Below, one piece after another: positions 31,621 to 42,723 of a stretch of 64,000 nucleotides of DNA. A program made the translations under genes and the position numbers. The notes under the pieces were generated by a model. The model did no database searches. It saw only the letters and a list, made by a program, of their open reading frames with translations, and was not told where the DNA came from. Each line of letters starts with the position of its first letter. The first letter of the stretch is position 1. This stretch comes from Anolis sagrei (lineage: Eukaryota; Chordata; Lepidosauria; Squamata; Anolidae): positions 245,856,571 to 245,920,570 of the forward strand of contig NC_090024.1 of the NCBI RefSeq assembly GCF_037176765.1. Reading direction: 5' to 3'.

Positions 31621-32332
31621 TGAGAGCAGTACATGTGAAAAAGATCTTGGAGTCCTCATGGACAACATGATTAAACATGATTAAACATGAGCCAGGAATG
31701 TGATGTGGCGGCAAAAAAAGCCAATGGGATTTTGGCCTGCATCAAGAGGAGCATAGTGCCCAGATCTAGGGAAGTCCTGCTCCCCATGTTCTATTCCACT
31801 TTGGTTAGACCACACCTGGAATATTGTGTCCAATTCTGGGCACCACAATTCAAGAGAGATACTGACAAGCTGGAAACTGTCCAGAGGAAGAGGGCGACTC
31901 AAAGGGTCTGGAGAACAAGCCCTATGAGGAGCGGCTTAGGGAGCTGGGCATGTTTAGCCTGAAGAAGAGAAGGCTGAGAGGAGACATGATAGCCATGTAT
32001 AAATATGTGGGAGGAAGCCACAGGGAGGAGGGAGCAAGCTGTTTTTTGCTTCCCTGGAGACTAGGACACAATGGGACAATGGCTTAAAACTACAAGAAAG
32101 GAGACTCCATCTGAACATGAGGAAGAACTTCCTGACTGTGAGAGCCATTCAGCAGTGGAACTCTCTGCCCCGGAGTGTGGTGGAGGCTCCTTCTTTGGAA
32201 GCTTTTAAACAGAGGCTGGATGGCCATCTGTCAGGGGTGATTTGAATGCAAAATTCCTGCTTCTTGGCAGAATGGGGTTGGACTGGATGGCCCAGGAGGT
32301 CTCTTCCAACTCTTTGATTCTAGGATTCTATT
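31621..32332 (+). mobile_element. CR1 LINE 3' fragment
   Basis: CEKDLGVLMDN region through [20 protein letters not shown] to ATTCTAGGATTCTA at the end. Confidence 0.9.
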
Positions 32333-32757
32333 GTGAGGCAGTCTTCAGTGCTCTGCTTTGTTGCATTTCCAATGTGAAAGAGTTCAAAGTTTAGGGAATT
32401 CCTGAAACCGGTAGCCTCCTTTTTAAAAAAATTAATAATTAATAGTAAACAAATGAGTGGAAATTCCCAATGACATCCTATTCTAGTAAAGATTCCATTC
32501 GGAGGCTGTGGAGCACCGACGAGAAGGGCAGCACTTCCCGCAAATGGGTGCTTCACAACTGTTGCCTTCGGATTGCACCACACGGATTAAAGGAATGGTT
32601 TCAGGTTTCTCAAAGCCATTATCACCATCAGATTAAAAAGGCACATGGAATATCATTTCCTCCCAGTTCTTTTGTAAGGATCCCGGTGACAAAAGTTCTG
32701 TTGTTTGTTATTTTGAAGAGCGGAGCATTATCATGACTCCTTTGAGCTCATGCCATA
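32333..32757. other. Unassigned sequence
   Basis: No recognised gene. A short match to 19745-19800 suggests an unnamed repeat. Confidence 0.35.
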
Positions 32758-33150
32758 AAGTTGTTAAATTATTTTTTATTGACTTATGGTGCACACAGGA
32801 AACAAAACCAACTGGGCAACTTGGAGGGCACTGAACAGTACAACAGGCACCACGAGATGCAGAGCCAACCTCAAGAAATGGGGCCACAAAGTGGAATCCT
32901 CGACATGCGAGTGTGGAGAAGAGCAAACCACAGACCACCTGCTGGAATGCACCCTGAGCCCTGCCACGTGCACCAGGGAGGACCTTCTTGCGGCAACACC
33001 AGAGGCACTCCAAGGGGCCAGATACTGGTCAAAGGACATTTAATCCACTACCAATCTTGCAAATTTTGTGTTTTGTCTGTTTGTTTGTTATGTTCTGTTA
33101 GAAATGTAATACAATTGTCTGGTTGCCTGACACGATAAACAAATAAATAC
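32758..33150 (+). mobile_element. LINE 3' end (I/Jockey-like)
   Basis: Encodes STCECGEEQTTDHLLECTLS and DLLAATPEALQGARYWSKDI before a GACACGATAAACAAATAAAT tail and (ATAC)n. It forms an inverted pair with the next element. Confidence 0.7.
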
Positions 33151-33184
33151 ATACATACATACATTACATACATACATACATACC

Positions 33185-34330
33185 AATAGCTGGCCACTTG
33201 GAGTGCCTCTCATGTTACTATAAGAAAGTCCTCCCTTGTGCATGTGGCAGGGCTCAGGTTGCATTGCAGCTGGTGGTCAGTGGTTTGCTCCTCTCCTCAC
33301 TCTCATGTCGTGGATTCCACTTTGTGGCCCCATTTCTTGAGGTTGGCTCTGCATCTCGTGGTGCCAGAGCGCAGTCTGTTCAGTGCCTTCCAAGTCGCCC
33401 AGTCTTCTGTGTGCCCAGGGGGGAGTCTCTCATTTGGTATCAGCCATTGATCGAGTTTGTGGGTTTGAGCCTGCCACTTTTGGACTCTCGCTTGCTGAGA
33501 TGTTCCAGCGAGTGTCTCTGTAGATCTTAGAAAACTATTTCTTGATTTAAGTCATTGGCGTGCTGGTGGATACTCAAACAGGGGATGAGCTGGAGATGTC
33601 ACTGCCTTGGTCCTTTGGTTGCTACTTCCCAGCGGATGTCAGGTGTTGCAATACTGGCTAAACAGTATAATTTCTCCAGTGGTATATGGCGCAGACATCC
33701 TGTGATAACATGGAATGTCTCATGAAGAGCCACATCCACTGTTTTAACATGATGAGATGCATTCCACACTGGGCATGCGTAATCACCAGCAGAGTAGCAA
33801 AGCGCAAGGGCAGATGTCTTCACTGTGTCTGGTTGTGATCCCCAGGTTGTGCCAGTCAGCTTGCGTATGATATTGTTTCTAGCGCCCACTGTTTGCTTGG
33901 TATTCAGGCACTGCTTCTTGTAGGTCAGAGCACGGTCCAGAGTGACTCCCAGGTATTTGGATGTGCTGCAATGCTCCAATGGGATTCCTTCCCAGGTCAT
34001 CCTCAGATCTTGGGATGCTTGTCTGTTCTTAAAGTGAAAAGCACATGTCTGTGTTTTAGATGGATTAGGAATCAGCTGTTTTCCCTGTAATAGGCAGTAA
34101 GAGCACCTAAAGCTTTGGAGAGCTTCTGTTCAACCATCTCAAAGCTCCCTGCTTGAGCAGTGATGGCACGATCATCAGCATAGATGAAACTCTCTGTCCC
34201 TTCTGGCAGTGGCTGGTCATTTGTGTAGATGTTGAACATTGATGGAGCAAGCATGCTTCCCTGAGGCAGGCCATTCTTCTGTTTTCGCTATGCTTTTGTG
34301 GCCCTGGAACTCAACAAAAAAGCTCCTGTT
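33185..34330 (-). mobile_element. LINE RT and 3' end (I/Jockey-like), inverted
   Basis: On the minus strand 34254-34072 encodes LAPSMFNIYTND and FIYADDRAITAQ (RT catalytic motif), and 34000-33599 encodes YLGVTLDRALTYKKQC and CYSAGDYACPVWNAS; the 3' Cys-rich tail ends near 33190. The clade (possibly Vingi-like) is uncertain. Confidence 0.7.
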
Positions 34331-34387
34331 CTGTAGCACTCCAGAAGCGACCAGAAGTGACTCATACATGATAAAGAGAATGTTCTC

Positions 34388-34988
34388 AATAGGAGCCTAG
34401 TGTCTAGATCTAGGGAAGTCCTGCTCCCCATGCTCTATTCTGCTTTGGTTAGACCACACCTGGAACATTGTGTCCAATTCTGGGCACCACAATTCAAGAG
34501 AGATATTGACAAGATGGAATGTGTCCAGAGGAGAGCGACTAAAATGATAAAAGGTCTGGAGAACAAGCCCTATGAGGAGCGGCTTAAGGAGCTGGGCATG
34601 TTTAGCCTGAAGAAGAGAAGGCTGAGAGGAGATATGATGATAGCCATGTATCAGTACGTGAGAGGAAGCCACAGGGAGGAGGGAGCAAGCTTGTTTTCTG
34701 CTTCCCTGGAGACTAGGACGTGGAACAATGGCTTCAAACTACAAGAGAGGAGATTCCATCTGAACATGAGGAAGAACTTCCTGACTGTGAGAGCCGTTCA
34801 GCAGTGGAACTCTCTGCCCCGGAGGGAGTGTGGTGGAGGCTTTTTCTTTGGAGGCTTTTAAACAGAGGCTGGATGACCATCTGTCAGGGGTGATTTGAAT
34901 ACAATATTCCTGCTTCTTGGCAGAATGGGGTTGGACTGGATGGCCCAGGAGGTCTCTTCCAACTCTTTGATTCTATGATTCTATGATT
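34388..34988 (+). mobile_element. CR1 LINE 3' fragment
   Basis: [20 protein letters not shown] through the conserved C-terminal block to ATTCTATG units. Confidence 0.9.
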
Positions 34989-35529
34989 CCTTCCATCTTT
35001 TCCTGGTGGTCTTTCACCCCAGAAAGGGTTCCCTTGGAGTTTGGCTTTTTTGCATTACTTCTGTTTCTCCTTCCCCTTTTGTACTGTTCATCCCCTTTCC
35101 CATCCCTTTCCTCATCCAGCCCCATTCTATTTTACTTTGTTTGCATGGATGGGCATGGAGGTCTGCTATGGAAGGCTTCCTCTTTCTCCAAGCAGAAAAA
35201 GGATGACCTCAGAAACAGAGGACCTTCAGGCCCAGGCTGGAATCACCATGATCAACAGGGTCTTTTCTTTCCAAGTGCTTCCCATCAGTCTGTGAAGCAA
35301 TGATACGGAATGCATTGCGTGTCTGGAGACCAGGGAAGGGTATGTGTCAATGGTTTCTGCTATTCCCAATTGGGTCAACGAAACTTGGCGGCTTAGCATT
35401 TTCCAGGAATGTAAATAGGTCTATTTTCCATTGTCCCAGTTCTGTTGTGATCATGTTGAAAACTGTTGTGATCATGTCGAAAACCTGAGTGAAAGCTTCC
35501 TTATCTCTGGTCAATATTGAATTGGCTTA
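34989..35529. other. Unassigned sequence
   Basis: A CT-rich stretch with overlapping short ORFs and no recognised domain. A faint resemblance to the gene 3 flank (CTGGTGG, GGAGTTTGGCTTT) was seen but is too weak to call. Confidence 0.35.
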
Positions 35530-35605
35530 ATTATAGAATCATAGAATTGTAGAGTTGGAAGAGACCACATGGACCATCCAGTCCAACCCCCTACCATGCT
35601 GGGAG
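35530..35605 (-). mobile_element. CR1 LINE 3' terminus, short
   Basis: AGAATCATAGAATTGTAGAG with CCATCCAGTCCAACCCCC, the reverse complement of a CR1 end. Confidence 0.8.
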
Positions 35606-35854
35606 AAACACAAACAAAGCCAGTCTCCTTTCCTCAGTGGATCCTCTTCCTCCAGAGATAGCATCTTCTCCTCTGCCCAACCCAGCAGCATTTGCATCTT
35701 CTCTATCAGGGAATGTGACTTGCTCCAATATGGGTGTTTCTGGTGATATTGATCTGATACTAGATGCCATGGTGCAGCCTCCTCCCTATCACCTGTCTCC
35801 CAAATGCCCACTAGAAAATGACGAGAAAACCATAGAATAGAGAGAAAAGCCTCC

Positions 35855-36139
35855 CCTGAAGATCTCCTCACCTGGGCAGACTCATTGGAGACCCTACAGT
35901 CCTTCAGATAGCCTGGATCTGGGCAATAAGTGGGTCTATAAGTCACAAGAAGCACAGAAATTGGTGGCTTTTTCCTTAGAGAAGAACTCCAGCTCCTCTC
36001 CCAGGGGGTCTTTTTGCATCCCATCCATCAATTTAACCAACAAAGGAGAAAATCTTGAAGGTCTGATAGGTGTGTGGGAGTATCTTTCTGGACTAGTACA
36101 GACTTCATTGACCCTTGCTTTGGATTACCTTGGAAATTG
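35855..36139 (+). repeat. Direct repeat copy A flanking LINE insertions
   Basis: CTGAAGATCTCCTCACCTGG through CTTTGGATTACCTTGGAAAT matches 37678-37962 almost base for base. The sequence upstream (35606-35854) has no assignable function. Confidence 0.85.
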
Positions 36140-36775
36140 ATTGATTGATTGATTGATTGACTGCACTTTTATACCACTCTTCTCAGCCCTCATAGTGGTT
36201 CACAACAACAATACAATACATAAAACATGATAAAAACAGTGAAAACAGTTTAAGAATAACAATCAATAAACATCAGCATCTCATATTGTCTCATCGTTGA
36301 AATCAAGATCCAGTCTCATCATCCAATTGTTCCATATTTCTATATTAGTTACACTGCCTTTTCAAACACCTGCTCAAACAGCCAGGTCTTCAATCTTCTC
36401 CGAAATGCTAACAGGGAGGGAGCCGATCTAATTTCTGTAGGAAGGGCATTCCATAGCCGAGGGGCCACCACAGAGAAGGCCCTGTCTCTCGTCCCCGCCA
36501 ACCGTACTTGTGATGAAGGCGGGACCGAGAGCAGGGCCTCCCCAGATGATCTTAACCTCCTAGCTGGTTCATAGGAGGAGATCCGTTCGAACAGGTAAGT
36601 TGGGCCAGAACCGTTTAGGGCTTTATAGGCTAAAGCCAGCACTTTGAATTGTGCCCGGTAGCAAACTGACAGCCAGTGGAGCTGGCACAACCAAGGAGTA
36701 GTATGCTCCCTGAGTGCCGCTCCTGTTAGTAACCTGGCTGCTGAGCATTGGACCATTTGAAGCTTCCATACAGTC
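36140..36775 (-). mobile_element. L2-clade LINE 3' end
   Basis: Minus-strand ORF 36756-36349 encodes ARLLTGAALREHTTP, LHWLSVCYRAQFKVLALAYK and AFSVVAPRLWNALP; the 3' end is an ATTGATTGATTG tract at 36138-36160. Confidence 0.85.
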
Positions 36776-36776
36776 T

Positions 36777-37676
36777 TAGAATCATAGAATCAAAGAGTTG
36801 GAAGAGACCTCCTGGGCCATCATCCAGTCCAATCCCATTCTGCCAAGAAGCAGGAATATTGCATTCAAATCACCCCTCACAGATGGCCATCCAGCCTCTG
36901 TTTAAAAGCTTCCAAAGAAGGAGCCCTCACCACACTCCGGGGCAGAGAGTTCCACTGCTGAACGGCTCTCACAGTCAGGAAGTTCTTCCTCATGTTCAGA
37001 TGGAATCTCCTCTCTTGTAGTTTGAAGCCATTCTTTCATTGCGTCCTAGTCTCCAGGGAAGCAGAAAACAAGCTTGCTCCCTCCTCCTCCCTGTGGCTTC
37101 CTCTCACATATTTATACATGGCTATCATATCCCCTCTCAGCCTTCTCTTCTTCAGGCTAAACATGCCCAGCTCCTTAAGCCGCTCCTCATAGGGCTTGTT
37201 CTCCAGACCTTTTATCATTGTAGTCGCCCTCCTCTGGACACATTCCAGCTTGTCAATATCTTTCTTGAATTGTGGTGCCCAGAACTGGACACAATATTCC
37301 AGATGTGGTCTAACCAAAGCAGAATAGAGCATGGGGAGCATGACTTCCCTAGATCTAGACACTATACTCCTATTGATGCAGGCCAAATTCCCATTGGCTG
37401 TTTTTGCCGCCACATCACATTGTTGGCTCATGTTTAACTTGTTGTCCACGAGGACTCCAAGATCTTTTTCACACGTACTGTTCTCGAGCCAGGCGTCCCC
37501 CATTCTGTATCTTTGCATTTCGTTTTTCCTGCCAAAGTGGAGTATCTTGCATTTGTCCCTGTTGAACTTCATTTTGTTAGTTTTGGCCCATCATCTCTCT
37601 AATCTGTCAAGATCGTTTTGAATTCTGCTCCTGTCCTCTGGAATAGTGGCTATCCCTCCCCATTTGGTGTCTGCAA
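36777..37676 (-). mobile_element. CR1 LINE fragment
   Basis: Minus-strand frame 37572-37036 is open for 178 codons over the CR1 C-terminal block (MQRYRMGDAWLENSTCEKDL onward), with AGAATCATAGAATCAAAGAG at the left end. Confidence 0.9.
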
Positions 37677-37677
37677 A

Positions 37678-37962
37678 CTGAAGATCTCCTCACCTGGGCA
37701 GACTCATTGGAGAACCTACAGTCCTTCAGATAGCCTGGATCTGGGCAAGAAGTGGGTCTATAAGTCACAAAAAGCACAGAAATTGGTGGCTTTTTCCTTA
37801 GAGAAGAGCTCCAGCTCCTCTCCCAGGGGGTCTTTTCGCATCCCACCCATCTCTTTAGCCAGCAAAGGAGAAAATCTTGAAGGTCTGATAGGTATGTTGG
37901 AGTATCTTTCTGGACTAGCACAGACTCCATCGATCCTTGCTTTGGAGTACCTTGGAAATTAC
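37678..37962 (+). repeat. Direct repeat copy B
   Basis: Second copy of 35855-36139; the pair encloses an L2 and a CR1. Confidence 0.85.
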
Positions 37963-38259
37963 ATCCAGCTATGTTGTGCTTTATTCATACTTCCCTTTCT
38001 TGATGGGTCTTTCAATCACTCACACATTTCCTATAAATTCTAGCCATTGTCAAAATCTCTTCCGAGCAGCTCTTGTTCCAAAGTGTTTACATTCTAGGAA
38101 GCTGCAAGGAAACTTGGGCAAGGCCATTGCAATAGGATTCCTGGAGATCAACTGACACCGAGTTCCAAATCTTGTGCCAAGAGGAATCTTCTCCCATTGG
38201 CAAACCCATCTTGAGCAACTGTGGCCCAATTGCCAGCCAGACCCTCCCTCTCCTTCAGG
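37963..38259 (+). other. Gene 4 upstream sequence
   Basis: No recognised repeat. It leads into the TATA-like element and differs from the flanks of genes 1, 2, 3 and 5. Confidence 0.4.
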
Positions 38260-38267
38260 TTTATAAG
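38260..38267 (+). promoter_or_regulatory. TATA-like element of WAP gene 4
   Basis: GTTTATAAG lies about 50 nt before the gene 4 ATG. The surrounding flank does not resemble the other WAP promoters, which fits this gene's divergent signal peptide. Confidence 0.6.
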
Positions 38268-38313
38268 ATCCCTGCCTGGATCAAGGGAGATGCATACTTT
38301 CCAAAAGGGCACC

Positions 38314-38665
38314 ATGCAGTCCAGACTTGTCCTCCTCGCCCTCCTCGTCTTCTGGGCCGGTTGTTCTTCTGCTTCCGATGGGCATGGAAGCAAAAAAGGT
38401 GAGTATGGAAGCTCAGGCAAATCCAGGGAAGGAAGGACAAGTTGGGCTTGGCTACAGAAATGGATGTAGCCATGGGGTCCTGACAAGAGGCTTGCTCCAC
38501 TGCTTCTTCTGCCCTTCACCTTTGCTTCTTTGCACAACACCTTCTGGGGATGAATTTCACGCTGTGGCGGTCAATAGATGTGAGTGCTTTTCTTCAGGGA
38601 AAACTAAAGATTGAGATGCAAGGAGGAAAAAGGGGCTGTCAGGACATTCCACCAGCCTCTGGAGT

Positions 38666-38716
<51 letters not shown>

Positions 38717-38763
38717 CTATCTCTATCTCTATCTCTATCTCTATCTCTATCTCTATCTCTATC

Positions 38764-38803
<40 letters not shown>

Positions 38804-39385
38804 GATCTAGGGTCTAGATCCAGGAAAGTCCCGCTACTCTTCTATTCTGTCTTGGTCAGACTACACCTGGAATACTTGCATCCAATTGTAGGGACCACAA
38901 TGGAAGGGAGATGTTGACAAGCTGGAATGTATCCAGAGGAAGAGGGCAACTCAAAGGATCAAGGGTCTAGAGAACAAGCTCTATGAGGAGCAGCTTAAAG
39001 AACTGGACATGTTTAGCCTGCAGAAGAGAAGGCTGAGAGGAGACATGATGAGGGCCATGTATAAATATGGGGGGGGGGGAGTCCTAGGAAGGAGGGAGCA
39101 GGCTTGTTTTCAGCTTCCCTGGAGACTAGGATACAATGGAACAATGGCTTCAAATTACAGGAAAGGAGATTCCATCTGAACATGAGAAAGAACTTCCTAA
39201 CTGTGAGAGTGGAACTCTCTGCCCCAGAGTGTGGTGGAGGCTCCTTCTTTGGAGGCTTTGAAGCAGATGCTGGATGACCATCTGTCGGGGGTGCTTTGAA
39301 TGCAATTTTTCTGCTTCTTGGCACGTGGTTGGACTGGATGGCCCACAAAGTCTCCTCTAACTCTAGGATTCTTTGAATCTGTCTG

Positions 39386-39417
<32 letters not shown>

Positions 39418-42400
39418 CTGCTCCCACTCTGTCTTTTCCCCCATGCTGTTCAACATCTGCATGAAACTACTGGGAGAGCCCACCCGAAGTTTTGGGTTGT
39501 GGTGCCATGTATATGCAGATGACACCCAGCTCTACTACTCCTTTCCAGCTAAAGCCAAGGAAGCTGTCATGGTCCTAAACCATCTGTAATGAACTGGATG
39601 AGGACAAACAAATTGAAGCCTAATCCAAACAAGACAGAGGTGCTCCTGGTCTTGTTGGTTTTAACTATGTTTTTCCCCCCAATATTTTCATTGTTTAATT
39701 GTATTTACATGTTTATATGTGTTGGGTTTTTAATCTGTATCTAGTATGATATTTAGCGTTGGCTGCCTTGAGTCTGTTTGAAGGAGAAAAAGTGGAATAT
39801 AAATACTACTACTATTACTACCATTGGCTGATCTCCTTTGAGTGCTGAAGTGGATTCTGTCCTTCTCGGTTCTGTGTAGCATGGTACAATGACCTATTGT
39901 ATGCAATTATGCTTAATATTAAAAATCCAGGTACTATTACAACGTTTTTTGAGGGGTGCTAACACCTCTCTATTTGTCCTAATGGGAAGCAGCTGTGAAA
40001 TTCCTCCTCCAGAACTCTGAAAAGGACCTTCTGCTTGATTCTGATTCTGATGTGTCTCCATTTGCTTTTCCAGTGAAACCAGGTGTGTGTCCAAAAAGAG
40101 CTCCTCCAGGACACACCAATCCTTGCAAAAATCCTCCATGTAAAACTGATGCTTGTTGTCCTGGCAAGATGAAGTGCTGTCAAATTTCATGTGGGAAGAC
40201 CTGTTTGATGCCCATGTCTGGTAAGGAAACCTTGAAGCTGGTGTTCTTGACAGGAAACTGGAACCATTCTGCCCCAAAACACCCCTTCCCCCCAAAAGCT
40301 GAGCGACTTTTCCCTCTTGAGCCTCTGCCTTGTCACCTTTTCATCTTCTTGGACAGGCTTTATGAGACTCTAGATTAGTGCCTGTTCTAGCTGCATTCCA
40401 TGACTTGCCTATCAACTCCCAAAATAACGAGACCACACACCAGTATTTGGGTTTAAATATGGGCAACTTTCATTAATTGTTACCTATTGGATCGAAATCT
40501 AGGGATCCTGAACTTGGTGGCAAAGCCGAGGTAGCGTCCCTGTCTGGCTACACCTTGGCTAGATAGGGCGAAACATCCGGGTCCCCAGGGAACCTAATCC
40601 GGGCAACCTCAAAGTGAAATGTGTTGGAGAAATTCCTCTCGGGGTATTTGAGACCTGACTCATCCCATTAGAATTCCCCTCACCTCATCAAATTGCACCT
40701 TAGGTGAGTGTCTTAGTTAATGGCCTTCACCCCTGAAGGGGGTGCATTGGACATACACCAAATTTTAGCTTTTTCTTAACTGTTTACCATGACCACCTAT
40801 TTAATGCCACACTATCCCAATTTGCCCTGCAACAGCATATGGTAGGTGAAAAAACCCTCCTAGGGTGTAGGAGGGGAAAAAAATCCTACCCGGCCCTGTA
40901 ACAGCAACCGTAATATACTGTTTAATGGGCAGGAGTGGTGGGTCGACGCTTGGCTCCTGAATGAAGAAGGGGGCAGGACAGTGTAGAGGGCCTGGCTCCA
41001 CCCCTTCAAAGTAGTTCTGACGGAACTCATTGTTCTCTCCTCGGGGGAGGAGGCAAACATCTCTTCCACCCGGCTGTGCCGAGGTGGGAAAGTTTCTTAT
41101 TTCTTGTCTTTTTTTCCCAAAGTCACTCTCTTCCCTTTCTGAAAGTACCCAAACATCTGTAATGTCATTCTACAGCTTTGCAAGAAATGGGTTGGCTATT
41201 GACTGATGTAGAGTCACCTTTCCTGTATTCTGGATTCAATAATATTACAATTTTGAGGAAAATGTTAGTCTATATGAGAGACTAGTCACTTTGGATCAAT
41301 GTGATCGAAAGTGACTTGTAATATTTGGTGGTCCATTTCATGCAATCCCCCGAAAACAGAACATGGAGAAGGGAACTGAAAAGCTGGGCAAAACAGATCA
41401 AGAGAGCCAGATTTATCCCTTCCCGGCAGCAGAAAACTGTCACGTTGCCAGGGCTCTGCTGTATTCAGGCAGAGATGAACCAAACAAACTCCCAGTTCGT
41501 GCCAAACAATTTAAATAAAACAGCACTTACTGTCTGGCTGTTTTAATAGTCCAAAATATAAAACATAAAGATTGCACTCAGCCATAGAATATAAAACAAA
41601 ACTGACAGCAAACGCTGTTGCAGGTTCAAGGTCCAGTCCAGTGGTCAAAAGCCGAGAGTTCAATGAGCAAAGTTCAGGGATCAAGAGTCTATAGCATAGA
41701 CAAAAGCCAATCCAAAGATTCAAGCTTCCAAGAGTACAGGAGACAGGTCAGGATACCGAAAATCCACGAACCTGGGGGAAAACCAGCAGCATCTACCACC
41801 AAAATAAAACAAATACTTTTCTCCCAAGGATCAGTCCCAAGGCTAGTTCCTTCTATCCAGAAACACCCAGTTGCAACACATCTCTTGCATGCCTCCACCC
41901 TTAATTGCTTTCACCCATGAACTCTTACTTACAGATTACTCAACCCTTTAGAAATAAGACATCAATCACCAACTGCTAGGCCTACCACCACTAACCAGCA
42001 TCAACTGCAGAACATGATACATGACAAAAACTTCCCTAGGCTCCTCCTCCAGAGAGGGCTCTGCTGGGAACTCACTTTCCCAGAAACATTTGCATGGGGC
42101 GGGCATTGAAGAGTCTCTTGAGTTCTTCTAGGAACATGATGGGAGTGGAAGTTTTCTCTCTCTCTCTCTGTTTCTCAGTCAATAAAAGGCCTGGTTATAT
42201 CCACTCTCTGATTGGCTGACAATGGACACAACCAGCAACTACAATTCCCAGAACACTGTCTTGCAGTTTGTCTTATTTTTAAAAATGTTATGGTAAAAAT
42301 TTAAAACAATTCCAAAAAATTCATAAATTGGTGAATTGTAAATTGTAAATGGGGTCTAAAACAGGTAGGTTTCATGCAGATAGACCTTAAAATGACCAAG

Positions 42401-42689
42401 GAGTGAGGCTTCAAAGTTTCCCATTGTAGCCAGTGGGCCAAATCTTTGCCGAATGAAAATGGCAACACTCCTCCTGACTGGAATAACATCCCAGTGAAGA
42501 GAATGAGGGGTTAGCTGAAAATGGACCCCAAAATGGCATGCCTTTTGGCCAGCTTGCACAAGCCTATCAGAGAAATGAAGTGTGTCTGTTTTACAAAAGT
42601 TGTCTGCAAACAATGTGTAAACCGCAGCAGTGAAAATGCTACAGACCAAAATCACCAAAGAAACTAGAGTAAAAGGCCACAATGTTATA

Positions 42690-42723
<34 letters not shown>

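Noticed and set aside
35606-35854. A possible gag- or LINE-ORF1-like Ser/Pro-rich reading frame
   Set aside because: No motif supports any family; left unassigned.
38550-38817. ORFs with Ile-Tyr-Leu-Ser repeats
   Set aside because: Translations of the ATCT microsatellite.
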